Shown: positions 1 to 13,108, counted from the stretch's first letter. The stretch is 64,000 bases of DNA from Pestalotiopsis fici W106-1 (GCF_000516985.1 NW_006917091.1:3803022-3867021), one strand, 5' to 3'. Translations and numbers: made by a program. The notes: a model not told the origin generated them from the letters alone.

Positions 1-3000
1 AACGGCGTGTCACCTCCATGAGTGAGGTGAGTGCGTTGAAGGAAAAGATGAGCCCTGAGTTCTGGGTCCAATAGGCTGAGAAGGCTCTCAAGCTTTCCAA
101 GTTTTGGCTTGTTGGCCAGCATTGCGTGGATGATATTATTGTAGTCTTTGTCCTTGACGGATTGATCAGCGCCAGCATCAACAAGAGTCTTTGCAAACTC
201 TACGCGGCCCATGAGACAAGCTAGAAACAGAGGTGTGTAACCAGATTCCGATTTTGCCTCCAAGGAGGATGGATAGACCCGGGCCAGATACTTGATGAGA
301 CGATTGGTCTCATGCCCAAGAGGTCCGAGGACAGCAGCATGAATCACCATATCATCTATTTAAACAGTCAGTATCAAAGCCTCAAGAAAAGTAGGACGTA
401 TCCAGGTAAGCTTACTTTGAAGACCAAGCCACTTTGTAATGGCTCTGTCGAAGCCACCCGGTGATTGCTTCAAATGCTTTAGGCGCGGGTCCTCCTTCGC
501 CACCTTGGACTTTCCAAACTCCAGGTACTGCCTTGTCGGAGTATCGCTCAAGAACCACTCGACAGAGGCCAAAGAGCCTTCGACAGCAGCAGTCAACAAA
601 GGAGGCACTTGACTGCCTGTTGCCTTGACAATGACATTGCGACCGGCGTTTGCCCAGTCTGATCGTTTCTTGCCGTACACAGTAAGTCCTTGATAGTACT
701 TTGGCTTTGTCTTCATCTCCACGCCACTCTTCTTCACCAAGTGCTCAAGTGGGATACCCGCGCCAAACCTTGCAATAACGTCGCTCAACATATCGGTCCG
801 GCCCAGGCTGACAGCCAATTTGAAGTCAGCCTCGGAAAGTGAGTAGAATCGGCTCGATTCATCCTCTTCTGTCTGTGCAGGCGCGTGGGTTCTGAAGTAA
901 ACGTCCGTGTCCAAGAGAAAATTGAATCGTTCCTTGTCATTGTGTTTCAGAGCAAAGGATAGGGGAGTGTTATTGCCAATTTCGTCTTCGATCTGATCGC
1001 CGCGCATGATGAATAAAGGACACGACTTGTTTAGTACGGAGCTAGGCAGCTCATGACTCTTGACCTTCATGGAGACCTGGCCAATGTTCTCAATGGTGAA
1101 CTGATCATCTACAATCTCTTCGTAGATTCTTGGGTTGTCATCACCGTCGTCGTCCGCCTCTTCATCGCTGCCATTCTCGTCCTCGTCTCGGGTCATCTTG
1201 TAGCGTTTTGTCTTCTCCTCTGGGGGTGACCATTGGGCCTGCACGATTTCAAGAATGGCCTTGGCTGTGTCAAGGTGACCTCTCAAGAAGGCAATTGAGA
1301 AGGGTGAATTCCAGCCGAGGTCTAGTACAGCCACCTTGAGAGGCGGCTCGGACTTGTCGGTCCCCCAGGCAGAAAGTGTCAAGGACTTGATCTTCTCAAG
1401 ATCGCCAGTCCACGCAGCCTCGAATCTATTGACAAGCTGTTAGTTCATGGCTTCTCCTGTACAGTCAGAGTGATGGGAGTACTTACAGCTCAATATAGGC
1501 TTCTCTTCGGATTTCAGTCACATCAGAAGCACCATGAATAGTGTACTTGTATTCGTACGCGCGATCCTTCCCGTTACTATCTCCTCTCGGCTGTTTGACT
1601 GGTGGTGGGATATCAGGGAACTGCTGTGCAAAAGTCAGAGCACCCTTGGCTACGAGGGCTTCCTCAACCTGTTGAAGCTGTGAGATCATCTTGTTAATGG
1701 TTTCCTTCTTGGCCTTGATGTCGTCATCATTGTGTTCCTGTCGTGCCTTGTTAAACAACTCGACCTGATGATTGTATAAATTGAACTTGTGGTCGATGTC
1801 ATGTTTGACAAGCCAATGCTGATACGTGCCAGCCGTGAACTTCTGCAGGAATTCTTCCGTCCCTTGTGGCCCAGGAGGAGCTTCAGTGTACTTGTTTTGG
1901 AAACGATGGCCACCGCCATAGACAGTAGTGTGAAAAAAATATCTGGTCGGCTCATCCTTGTACTCGCCCAGAATCTCGAGACATCGGCGCACTTCATCAA
2001 GAGCTGCACATCCTTTGTGATGAGTGCGTGACCACTTATCTTCTAGCACCTGCTGGCCTTGCTTGGTGATGACATTAGGGTCTGCTCCACGCTCTAGGAG
2101 GTCCAATGCCATGGCTGGCTCCATTGAATGAATAGCAAGGATCAGGGGTTGCTCTGTAGAAGATTTGAACTTCTTTTGATTTCCTTCAAAGCCAAACTCT
2201 GCAAGATTCTTCTCGAAAGAAAACTTGGCTCCCTTTAGCCACGATTCAAAGTCAACCTGGGGGTTGGCTCCGGCCTCAAGAAGTCGAAGAACCATGACTG
2301 GGTTATTCTTCTCAATAGCTGTCATGAGAGGACTAGTTGCATTCATCCTCCAGAATGCGCCACGGACAGCAATGTGATTGATGGCCGTCTTTAATCCCAA
2401 CTTGTCGTTCTCCCAAAGAGTCTCAACAAGCTTGGAATCGCCATGTTGCACGTAACGGTGAAAAGCCGTGACACCATCCACGTCAGCTTGGGACGAACTT
2501 GCACCTAGAGCCAGGAGAGTCTTGGCCATCTCAATGGCTTTATCCATAGGCAAAGCCAGGGCAAGGACCAGAGTCAGGATAGCGGCGCGAGTCTCATGAG
2601 ACTGCGAAGCATCGCCAAACTTGACGGGGTTGAGGATATCGGCAGCAAATTCTTGTGAAAGGAGCTTGACAACATCGACGTGACCACCAACGATTGCATA
2701 ATGCAGAGCGCTGCAGTGTGAATCCCAAGCCACGACATCAATCTTATAGAAATCTGGATCAGATGCGTCATCGTCGAGCGGCATAGCTTCTTCAGCCTTG
2801 GCAGCGTCCTCATTCTTGTCAATCTTGACAAAAGAACCAGTCGTGACTGAGTGCACATCATTGTCTGAATTCTCATCATCAAGCATCTCACCGTCTGACT
2901 CGTCGTCCTCGTCGTCTGTCTTGTCTGGGTCACTTTCAATCTTCTTTGATTTCGAGTCTTGACCTTCCAAGGCGGTTTTCGTCTCAGCCTCGCGTACCTT

Positions 3001-4871
3001 GTGGCGCTGGTCCTGTTTGTCTTCTTCCTCCTCTTCGTTCGTAGCACTCTTGGTAAGAAGAATCTTGACAATCTCGACATTTCCACGAGCAGCAGCTAAA
3101 TGCAAAGCAGTTCTACCGTCGGCTAACCGAGCAATCAGTCTAGCGCCGCGGTCTACCAGAGTTTGCACGATAGCCGGGGATGAACTGGTGACGGCAAGTT
3201 GCAATGGAGTTCTGCCAGTGTAATCTCTCTGGTTGGGGTCAGCACCCTCCTGAGCAAGCCAGTCCTCGACATGCTCTAGGTCTTCATCAACAATGGCCTG
3301 GCATAGGCGTGCAGTGTTTCCAACATAGGCCATTTCGGTCCAATCGTCATCGGTCAACGGGTTGAAAGAGCCAATCTGCTGTCGACCTGGGTCATCGATG
3401 CGAAAGGTGACTTTGCCTGAGACGTAAATCTCGCTCTCCTTTTCTGCAATCTCAACTTCCTCTGCAGTTTCTGGTTTGGGACAACTGCCACAACAGTCTT
3501 GAACGACGTCTTGGACTCTTCCAAAGAAAGCCGGATGGCGATGGAGGTAGACCTCGCGCTCCTTGGGCTGATTCCACTCGGCATTGAGCAGCAAATCTCG
3601 GGTATAGCACAACTTTTCAATCTTCTTGGCATTGAACTTGGCACCGTACGGAACAGTAAAGGTGTGGTAGTTGGAAACTTCTTCCTCATCGACCCAGTCG
3701 GCAACTTCGTCTTCATGGGCGTCCTTGATATTGCCAAAGAGCCTATACTGATGTCGGTAACCAGGATCAGGACGTCCACGTTCCTCACGGCGCTTCTTCA
3801 AGTAATGCTCCCGGGCATTGGTCGTGGGAAGACGTTCGAGAATGAGGAGACGAGCAAGACCGAGAGTTCTTCCAAAGCTGCGTTCAAAAATGGTTGGATC
3901 GACTCGAGACCGATCAAGCTCTGGCCAGTATACCTCAAAATTCCGGTGACTGTACTTGGAGAGTCGATTCTCATACGAGGGGCTTCTGCGGCTCAAATCA
4001 ATGGGGTTGATCTGAGTGATATAGGACGCCAAAGCTCTTGGTGTGCAGTAGACTTGCTTGCCATCATATGCAGCACCTGAACAGTCGATGTCGAATCCGG
4101 TCAGGATCTCGGAGACATTCTTGTAGACTCGCAACACGATTTGAATGTGGCGTGTCGGGTATTGACTGCAGATTGTAATGGCATTCTTGGTTCGAACAAC
4201 GGTAACCTCGGATAGGATAGCGTCGCGGACAGAGGCCTCGATCTGCTTGATCTTCTCAATGGCTTCTTCCTCGTTCAACCCATACAGGAAGAGATCAATG
4301 TCAGAAGCTGGAGCAAACTTCTCGTGGTCTACATTGGTCAGAAAGGATTGAAACCTGTGCCCATATTTAGGCGGTACTTACAATACTTTCTCAAAGTCTT
4401 CTTGGACTTCTTGTATCCTTCAGGCACAGGAAGCAGGCAATTGACAGCAGACGAACCAGCTGCAACGACATTGTTCCAGTCTAGATCGACGAGTGAGGAC
4501 TCGCAGAAAACGTTGAAATTGTGGCGAAACTCCTTCAATGACTCCACCACGGCAGGAGAACCGTCTGCTCGACGCTTGTCATCGGGTAGGGTCATGATAT
4601 ATCTCTCCTTTTCCTCGGTGGACTCAGCGGCCAGGTTGCGTGCCCGCGTCTTGATATCTGGCGTGTCCTTGGTGAAGAGGGGCAGGACATTCATGTAAGG
4701 GTCGTCCAAGACTGCATTGTGGCGATCTTGCGCATATACTTGACGCAGACTGGCTTCATATTTGCGATAGGGACCAACCAAGGTCTCAATGGGGGTATCT
4801 GGGTTCTTGGCAATATAGCTTACCAGTTCGTTGTGAGGAACTGGCAGCTTGGGAAGTTCTGGGATGGCCAT
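1..4871 (-). CDS. Giant ankyrin-repeat protein with N-terminal nucleotidyltransferase-like domain (3' end outside window)
   Basis: Four exons, complement(1..355, 416..1425, 1487..4328, 4382..4871); all three introns are GT-AG and phase-consistent, giving at least 1565 residues before the window edge. The ATG at 4871 was chosen because the longer frame upstream has no conserved look. Residues 138-141 read AGSS, and about 30 residues later comes D173-I-D175 followed by LFLYG. A further GFDIDC (D243/D245) lies on a predicted strand. Together this matches the hG[GS]...DhD...D signature of the nucleotidyltransferase fold. From about residue 515 onward there are ankyrin repeats (for example GRTPLQLAV, GRTALHLAAARGNVEIVKILL), interrupted by very acidic Glu/Asp linkers. 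No membrane segment or signal peptide is visible. Ankyrin repeats usually bind proteins; the catalytic activity is an inference from the motif only. Large ankyrin proteins of this kind are generally annotated as uncharacterised in fungi. Confidence 0.85.
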
Positions 4872-5828
4872 TTCGTTGTCTTGAGGCTTTTGAGGAGAAG
4901 AATGATGATGGGTAATTCGACGACTCTGAACACAACTGGGGAGTAATTGTCGTTGTCCGTGTGTAATGGCAGCTACTTTTGTCTGAATCAAAGAACAAAG
5001 AGGTGGCCTGCGAATGATGAAACAACGGGTGTAACTGAGCAGAGTCAATTCATGTCAAAACGAAGGAGTTGAGATCACTTTTATACACTTTGCCCCGTCT
5101 CCAGGCCTTTGACGTCCTGAACATATGCATCTTGTTTGAATTTGCAGAGGTGAGGTGCTAATTGCCTAGGCCGCAGCGGCGCGCCTTGGTTTCACGCGCT
5201 GCTGCATGGAAAGGAGAAGGAAGCTATCGCCTTCCCTAGCGCGCTCTTCTGCCTAGAGCTGCCTGAGCCAAGCATCTCAACGCGAGAATCGTGCGAGGTC
5301 CCGTGACCAGGCAGATGCCAGCCCGTGTAATTCATCAAATACAAAATACCATTTCTGCCTGGACCGAACCACTCAATGTACTATGATGCCTGCGATCCAA
5401 AAGATTATGTCCAGTTTGTAGAGCTTGTGGTAGACATTGGAAGTATGATCCAGTCGGACAGCTGCCTAGCGCTATCCTAGCTAGGGTGGCGCACAATCCG
5501 TACACTGCATCAATGGTGTCGATCCTACCTAGGTAGTATAGGCGCAGAAGTCCCATGTCACTGGTGAAGGATCATGTTGATTCAATATTGCTCTTTCATC
5601 TAGAAATGATACAAATATATTGAGGATCATGATCCAATTGTTCATTCTTAGAGATTGTCCCCAACCAGCATTGTAGCCACCATAGCAGGATCAAAAGAGC
5701 AAAATATTTGGAGATGGAATTATGATTCAAAATAAGCAATATCATTGTACATATAACCATTGAATCATCGACGTAGAGCTATTCATTTCTCATCAACATG
5801 GTCCAAACGCTTCGTCTCCGCCGGCCAC
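4872..5828. other. Intergenic: promoter of the ankyrin gene and 3' flank of trehalase
   Basis: I see no convincing gene here. The segment at about 5155-5290 is GC-rich with NotI/AscI-like CG clusters, and 5560-5760 is AT-rich. One copy of a 14-bp motif that recurs at 8696 lies at 5529. Confidence 0.6.
5529..5542 (+). repeat. 14-bp motif CTAGGTAGTATAGG, copy 1
   Basis: Identical to 8696-8709. The two copies flank the trehalase gene on either side in the same orientation. CTAGGTA-rich words are common in intergenic DNA of some Hypocreales (recalled, not checked), so this may be background. Confidence 0.5.
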
Positions 5829-8011
5829 CTAAACATTACCAGATCGCCTACCAAACTTCTTAACCCATCTGGCATCAGAAGCATGCAACTCGACTGCGCT
5901 CGGTGGCATGTTTCTCTTCTCATTGTTATTCGCTGCCGTGATATTACCACAATCGGGCCGTGTAAGCTTCGAGTTAAAGGTATCAACGGCCCAGATCAAA
6001 ACCCCATTTGTCCAGCCGAACCCCTCGACCACTTCGTACTCGCCTCCGCCGCCGACGGCGTTGGTCGAGTTGTCGCCATACTTTTCAAACATGATGCCCA
6101 CATCGGAAGAATTAAATCCCTGCAGCTGCGGTTCGTCATCGGTCGAGCCGCCCGTGGCCCGCCAAGTGCAAAACGTGCTGTCGAGGTAGCGCTGGGCCAG
6201 AGCGAGGGCGAGGTCTTGCGTCTGGATATAGTACGGGTCATCCTCTCCAAATGTTGCCGGCGTGTTGAGCAGCCCATTGATCAAGATGTACATGAGCGGC
6301 GGCCAGACGTTGGGCTGGTCCCACTGCTGCCCTGTCTGATAGTTGGTCGCTGCGATCGCTCCAGCCTTCTCAGCGAGCAGATCTGCCACCCTCTGATAGA
6401 CAATCGTGACCGCCAATGGGTTATTCTTGAGCTGTGAGGGCGCAGCGCCGAGCCAGAAGGGATAAAAATTGGCCCACATGAAAGAACACCTGGTAGCCAT
6501 CTGGAGCGTCAGCTTTCTGTGCAGCGGTGGTGTCCGTGTCGGACGGGACATAGAGGTTCTGCGAAGCTGATGTGAGATTGTAGTCGAAATAGCTGTTATA
6601 GGTGTCGTTCCACATTAGTGCATACATGGCTTTGGATCGCGCATCCGCCAGCTCTCTGTATGCCTTGGCTCCCGTGTCATTTCCGCTGGCCTCCAAATAC
6701 TCGGCTATCTGTATCTCATTTGCGTAAAGAATGGAGTTGAGGTCAACGCTGACAATGTTTCTCGTGTTCAGGGACCGCAAGGGGAAGTAAACGTCGTCGG
6801 CTGCATCAGATGGGTTGGCAAGCCAGCGACTAGAATAATCCCAACCCGATTCTGCCCCAGTCGCCAGATTTGCGTACAGGTCTGCCTTTTGCGAATCGTT
6901 AAGGGCCTTCACTTCTGGGTAGATGATCCCCGAGGTGGCATAGTATGACTGATTATTGGCAGATACATAGTCTTCTCGATATGACTCTGGGCGTGGCTGA
7001 GTATTTTCCACGTCGTAGCTGAAGCATGTCAGCACTGCACTTTCACATCAGCATGGTAAGGTTTCTTCATTACCGATTCAGAGTGTAGGTGGTCTCTCCT
7101 GCTGTAATCTCTACACTTCGATTGTTGACCCAGAAGTCATACTCCTTGATCAGTAGTGGCAGGGCTCTTTCGAGGATACTGGTATCGTTGGTATATTCCA
7201 CATATGTCTTGACCATTTGGGTCAAAAGAGGTGGCTGCGACCGATTGAGATAATAGAGACGAGCACCATTTGGTACGAACCCAATAGTTTCAACCAAGTC
7301 CAAGAAGTTTTCGATTATGTTCTTGGCAATCTGTGTGAAACTCCCGCCCGTCCGGTATAGTCCCTGGAGAATCCAATAAGAGTCCCAGTAGTAGGGCTCT
7401 CTGAATCTGCCACCGGCAACGACAAAGGTGCGATTCAGCGTGATGAAGCTGTCCACACAGCCCGTGCAGTTGGCTGCGCCTACATACTGCCGCGTGAGAT
7501 CCGGCCATATGTCAATGACCTTTTCTGTGTATTGCCGAATCACAATGTCACTGGTCTTGTTGAGAAACACGGGGTCTGTTGTGAGCTGATCCGTGGGCAC
7601 AGACGTCAGTTCGGAGCCGGCCTCTCCAAAATACGTCGAGAGAAAGTCATTCAGTTCAGTATTGTTGCTGATCGGCTTGGTCAAGTTATTGAAAGCAGCA
7701 ATCACCTCGTCCAATGGGCGAATGGTGGGGCTTGAACAAATCGTCAGCAGTGTGTACGGGCGGAAGAGAGGGGGACTGGGAAAAAAAAGAAAACGAAAAG
7801 AGGGCCTCAACCATCAGGTAGATACATACAGGTCTACAAAGGTCTTGGAGTCGGAAAATGGCCTGGCAAGCTCAATTTGCTCCAGGATATCGCCTTGACA
7901 GTACAGTGGGGAGTCGCATGGTGCAATGACGGATCCGTTGATATAGAGACCATATACCCAACCCGGCAAAGCCACCGCCACGGGAAGCATGAACTTTTTC
8001 AACAACGCCAT
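5829..8011 (-). CDS. Secreted alpha,alpha-trehalase, GH37 (apparent single-base frameshift)
   Basis: Hydrolyses trehalose to two glucose molecules outside the cell or in the wall/vacuole. Exons complement(5829..7018, 7074..7730, 7830..8011). The ATG at 8011 opens a hydrophobic N-terminus that looks like a signal peptide. Family signatures are clear: GGRFREPYYWDSYW (trehalase signature 1), QQWDQPNVWPP (signature 2), PRPESYREDY, ESGWDYSSRW carrying the catalytic-acid Asp region, FEKY with the probable second catalytic residue, and GGGGEYEV..GFGWTNGV near the C-terminus. The exon sum is 2029 nt, one more than a multiple of three. The reading frame breaks at the five-A run 6464-6468 (T5 in the coding sense); with one T fewer the frame runs on as QFYPFWLGAAP and the protein would be 675 residues. 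Either an assembly or sequencing error or a real null allele. The rest of the gene is intact, which favours an error. Confidence 0.93.
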
Positions 8012-9472
8012 GCTTCAAAGTGATAGCTCGTGGTTGTGCGAAGTCTGCTCTCCACTTTGGTGAATATATCTGCGAGAAGGTGAATTCCAGTGTACTGCAC
8101 AGGTGAGGTAATAATTTAGGTTTTGTCAATCCAGTATCAGATGTGTGATCATAACATTGGTCGATTCTAGCATTCCAGAACGCAACGAGGCTTGTGAGAA
8201 AATCAACCGCGGCCGACGCCGGTGAAATATAAAACAAGAAATCGGATGCCGCTTTTTATGTAGACAATGCTTGTATTTAAGAAAAAGAGGCAGTGCCCAT
8301 TTTGTACGTAACCAAGTTCGCCAACATGCCCATCATCCTCGACTTGCACCTGCATGCATGCAAGGTAAACGACTAACCTAGTGAGTGTAGTGCCAAATTC
8401 TCTCAGCTTGGCCCATGCCATTGTCCAGGTCTGACCTACCTGCTTGCTTGGCTGCAAACCACGTCAGAAATTTCGAGAAACTCTCTCTCTTCTGGTCTAG
8501 GCAATGGTGTCTCCTGCCATCAGGGCGATTGGTTTCCTTGCAAAGAACCAAGTTGAGCCTTGCGGGTTCGTACTCAAGTCCGAGACTTTTTGCAACTGCA
8601 TGTTTATACATTATGAAACGACAACTCGAAATATCTTCCTCCAATCTTGGATTTGACACCACCGACGATAGTGGGAACCATCTTTGGTGCATAGTCTAGG
8701 TAGTATAGGTCCCGACCAGATGGCAACGAGAAGTAGTAGAAAACTGTCTTTGTCGGAAATATCGGCCCTCTAGTTCAACATGCCTAGCATTCCATTCCTT
8801 CGCTATTGACGTCACGAAAGCTTCAAATCGCGGCGTACCCGATTTACCCCAGCCTCCCCCGACTGCCAACTCCAACCAAAAAGGCGGGGAACCCAGTCAG
8901 CGGAGCAGCCGTTCAAGCCGCTTCATTCAAGTCAGAATAGCTAGGTATGTACTGAACACCTGTAGTAGCTTATTGTTGCCCATTGGTCGGTACAAATCGC
9001 GAATGCATGCAGTCTATATTGTGCGATGGAGTAAGAGGCGCACTACCTGGCATGGTTTGGGGAAACACAGGATGGAGGAACTCATCAAATCGTAGTTGCC
9101 GAAAGGAGGGTTTTCTTATCCTTTCGCTCAATGAGCTCCAATAGCCCGAAAGACATGTCATTGATGTCTATGTACTCAAGTTGTCTTCAGTAGACTCCTC
9201 GCGTGATGTCAAATGGGACAAGTGAATCTATCTAGATGGGCAAACAACGCTGACCAATGGTTGTGCACTTCATACTTCACCCCTAGATTGGTGAAGAAAA
9301 TGCAACTTCTCCAAATGGAACTTGAAGTAAAGTGTCTATGCCTTATTCCAAGCCCTTGCACCAATCATCTTACATGATGCTATTGGCTAGAATCCTACTT
9401 ATTGCACTCTCTGCAGCCTTACCCATCGCAAACCTGCACTGGTTCATCATCCAGACAATACAACGCTACCGT
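8012..9472. other. Intergenic: trehalase promoter and MMS19 3' flank
   Basis: No supported gene. Several 60-100 codon frames on both strands have no recognisable product and lie in mixed composition. Holds the second copy of the 14-bp motif at 8696. Confidence 0.6.
8696..8709 (+). repeat. 14-bp motif CTAGGTAGTATAGG, copy 2
   Basis: Exact match to 5529-5542, about 690 bp upstream of the trehalase start codon. Confidence 0.5.
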
Positions 9473-12400
9473 CTAGGAGAGACCGTCCCAGTCCCTACGA
9501 GCCACGATGGCTACTTCTCTTACTTCGCGAACCGGATCGCCGCATGCCCGCGACAGGCCCCTGAGCACGGCTTGGCGCTCTGGCAAAAGATTGTGACGAA
9601 CTGTGCCACCAAAGGCCTTGGGCAGCCTGCCAATGAATGCAAGGCACAACTTGCGGCACATGGCGGCTTCTCTCTTTGAGAATTGTACATTGTCATCGCT
9701 GATGAAACCCGTCGCATCGTAGACATTTCGAGCCATTTCGTAGACGGCAAGAGTGCTCGTGATCAGCGGTCTCAGATGCTCCTTGACTAGGTCCGCATCC
9801 GCCTCCATGAGCTTTGACAGGATCTCCAGGACAGTGTTAATGTCCTTGCTGATACCGAAAGTCTGCAATGCACGAATCACGATCAACAAGATCGCACTGG
9901 CCTCGTTTCGCCATACCGAGTAGTCGAGATGCTGTAGAAGTGAGAAGACGAACACCGATCGATTTGTAGCGGCAATATCGTCAATCCCAGTACGCCCCGG
10001 AGCCGCGGGTCGAGGAAAGCATTCAGCAAGGTAGGGCTTGACTATCTGGTTGTATAGCCACTGGCCACGCAGGGGCTTGATTGTCGCATAGCTTTTCTTG
10101 GTCAAATAGTCCTTCGGACCGAGAAGAATCTCAAAGTACCGACAGAACTGGCGTCCGACCCGTGGCCATGTTGGGGCGCGCCGCGCAAGTTCCAGAAGGA
10201 GCAGATTTCGCTGCTGATTGGACGAGTAATTGGCAACATCTCCTGCAAGATAGTGCAGAGTGCTTAGAAACATGAGGAGTACTTTTTGTCCTCTAGCCTC
10301 CACATTGTTTTCAACGGCTGAACGGAAGCCTTCGTGCATAGCTGCAGACGAAGCCGAATGTAGGTCGAGATGGAGTCCAAGTTCTACTTTGCCAAGCTTA
10401 TTGGACAATACAAGGAGCATGGCGTCTAGAGCTGCCCGACAATCCGGTGGAATTACAGTAGGCTCTACGGTGCACAACCTCCGGCAAAGGTCACTGACAA
10501 CGCTGTGGATATACTACCTTTTGTTAGCTCTTGAGTACACACCTCTCTCAATTGTATGACGACTTACCAGGTCCTCGAGAACAACAGGTCGAAGGCTCTG
10601 TATTATCCCCAGCACGAGGGGTGCTGTCCGGTGAGTATCTCTGCACAAGGCCCATGTTCCATCCGATCGGCCTGCAGCGCGAGCAATCTTCGTCTCTTGG
10701 TCATCAGCATCCTGTGGCTCGGTGAACAATAGAATCGCCTCATGGCCGAGACGCAGCTGGATTTGATCAATCTCGCTCAGATACCGTATGACGTCTGCAG
10801 CAAACTGACCCAGGCGGTGTAGGTAGATGTCTGCGTCTTTCAAAAGAGCAGGCTTAACATCGATGCTAATATTGTTTTCCGCATCATGTTGCAGTCGTAC
10901 GTCCAGAGAATAGCGGTAAAGCTGAATGACCAGGCTCATGGAGAATCTGAGTAGAAGCTGATACTTGAGACCCAGATCATTTGTCTCCTTTGCCACGTCC
11001 TCGCTAATTTTGGTGAGATCGCCCAGATTGCCCTTATTAACATCGGGTAAGCCTTGCACTTGAGTGTTCAGCTGTTCTAGCCAGTCTTGCGATTCTGCAA
11101 CTCCCAGACCCGGTGCTTGCTGCTTAGACTTTAAGAGGGAATCCGAAATGGTGGAGAGAGGCCGTATGATGGCAATATGTATAGCTTCGATGAACGCCTG
11201 CCCGTACTTTGGCGATGCACTTGCTAGCGTGTGTAGTCCTTGTAACAAGGCAGTCACTAGCGATAAAGTATTTCCGACAAGTACTTGCTTGAGCTCCTCA
11301 GACTTGAATGCCATTATGGAAAGCCGCGTTGTAACATCTTTGATCGTAGACAGATCACGACCTGCTGGAGAGTGGTTCTCTGCATATCTGCCAAGTGCGC
11401 TCAGAAACCGCTCCAGTAGTTGCTGGAAGCCGCTAGGGTACAAGTGCGACAATCTCGAAAGGGCAGTTGTGGCACCAACAATGATCTGTTCATACTCCTT
11501 GTCATCTTGTCCAAGCAAAAAGTTCCGGCCCTCCAACGGGTATATGATGGAAGGGGTGCCTAGCCAGTTGAAGGCACGGTTGCATGTAGCGTCAGAACAA
11601 AGGCGCTCCTTGGTACCATTGCTTGACTTTTGCATGACCATATACGACATGCCGTCGATAAGCTTTGCAATAATCGTAGGGCGGTCAGGCGAGTATTGGC
11701 TTTGGGTCCATGTTGACCATAAGCGCGTGAAAACATCATCGAACAGGGCATCGCCAAATAAATCATCCTGAAGCTCGGATGAGCCTTCTGCCTCTGTCAA
11801 TACGGCTCGCACTTGGAGTAGAGCGTTCAGAACGCCCAGTAGCTCGGCCTGGTGAGACGGCGACTTCGTATTCTTTAACGTTGCCGTAATGTGGGGGATA
11901 GTCTGCTTCGAAGACAGAGAGAAGGACTCTCTGCTCGCACCGGAAATGGCGGCAAGTAATCTGCCGGCAGATCGAGTGTACGTCTCATTCGAGATGTCAT
12001 CAGAAACATCGATCCACACACCTCCGAGAAACGTTTGCAGTTCTTCTCCTTGCAGCCTCCTTGCAAGAGTTGCCAAAGTCTTCAAAGTGGCTTCGATGGA
12101 ATCCACTAGCTCCCCATTCCGAACCTCGTACTTGAGGGATGACCATACCTGGTCCGTGTATGGCACAACGCTTTGCTGGACATTCTCGTAATGTGCTAGG
12201 CATGCCTCAAGTGTGTGCAAAATGTCAACCTTTACCGAAACCGTCACTGCCTCACCTTGATCGAGCTTGTTGAGCAGGAACGGTATAGCCAGACGGGCTG
12301 CGCGTTGGTGAGCAGAGAAGCAGGAACGTAGCGTCTGTTTCAAGTCGTCGACTGTAATGCCAGACGGGGCTGCTGATGCCCGTAATGTGATTGGGAAATA

Positions 12401-13108
12401 CGCCGAGAAAGTCTTGAATACTTCGTCTGTTACTTCATCCGCCGGCTCAAAGTTTTGCAGGAAAAGCGAGAGAATCTGAAACCACACAATCAAATTTTGG
12501 GGGTCCCTCTCATTTCTGCAGAGGTCAATCAAGGCCGTCATAAACGTCGAAGAGCTTTCGTGCTGGGATGCCAAGTCTTTAACGACCGCTTCATTCTGAA
12601 GTAGCCCGCGAACCAGCTGGTAGATCGTAAGCCGTGTAGCGGGAGTCTGTCGTTTGAAATCATCGCTGCCTAGCTTCGTGATGCCAATGATGATGTCGTT
12701 TCCCATTATTGCCCGGAACGAAGACATGCTGGCCAAGGAGCTGAGTGCCTTGGAAGCTGCATCGATACCGGCGCGATGGTCGCTGGAGAAGAGAGAGCAG
12801 AAGAAGGCGAGGAGCAGCTTAACCTGATCGACTCTGAGAATGCTGGGATTAAGACGATCCAAAGTGCTCGCCAGAAATCCTAGGGCCTTGCCCCTCGATA
12901 TGATGTCGTCCTCATCGTCGGCTTGGGGAACTAGCCATCGGTTGATAGACGCTACCCACTGGCCGATGGCGGCCCTCAATGCTGTCGGAGATGCTCCGGC
13001 GGCCTGCTCAATCTGATCGACTGCTGCTTGTGCTGCCTGCCCATGTGCTGCCTCATCATCTTGCAGCACATACTTTACCGCAAGGTCGTCAAATGGATTG
13101 CTGGCCAT
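9473..13108 (-). CDS. MMS19: MMS19 homologue, HEAT-repeat cytosolic Fe-S assembly targeting factor
   Basis: MMS19/Met18 is the large adaptor of the cytosolic iron-sulfur targeting complex. It delivers Fe-S clusters to DNA polymerases, XPD/Rad3 and other nuclear enzymes and was first known from excision repair. Two exons, complement(9473..10513, 10568..13108), phase 0 junction, 1193 residues, matching the family's 1000-1200. The ATG at 13108 (MASNPFDD) is used because the longer frame begins at a TTG. The N-terminal third holds the MMS19_N-like block (VFKTFSAYFPI, GITVDDLKQTLRSCFSAH, AIPFLLNKLDQ, VDILHTLEACL, WSSLKYEVRN), and the C-terminal part is a run of amphipathic HEAT-like helices. Acts in cytosol and nucleus. 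The gene is divergent from MTD1 across about 1.06 kb. Confidence 0.88.

Noticed and set aside
6430..6489. Possible 60-bp intron to explain the trehalase frame change
   Set aside because: The donor would be GTGTTC and removal would delete the conserved FYPFWLGAAP block; a single-base indel explains the data better.
9332..9679. 115-codon plus-strand frame with a hydrophobic N-terminus resembling a secreted protein
   Set aside because: Most of it overlaps the MMS19 3' coding end on the opposite strand; the signal-like segment is likely chance.
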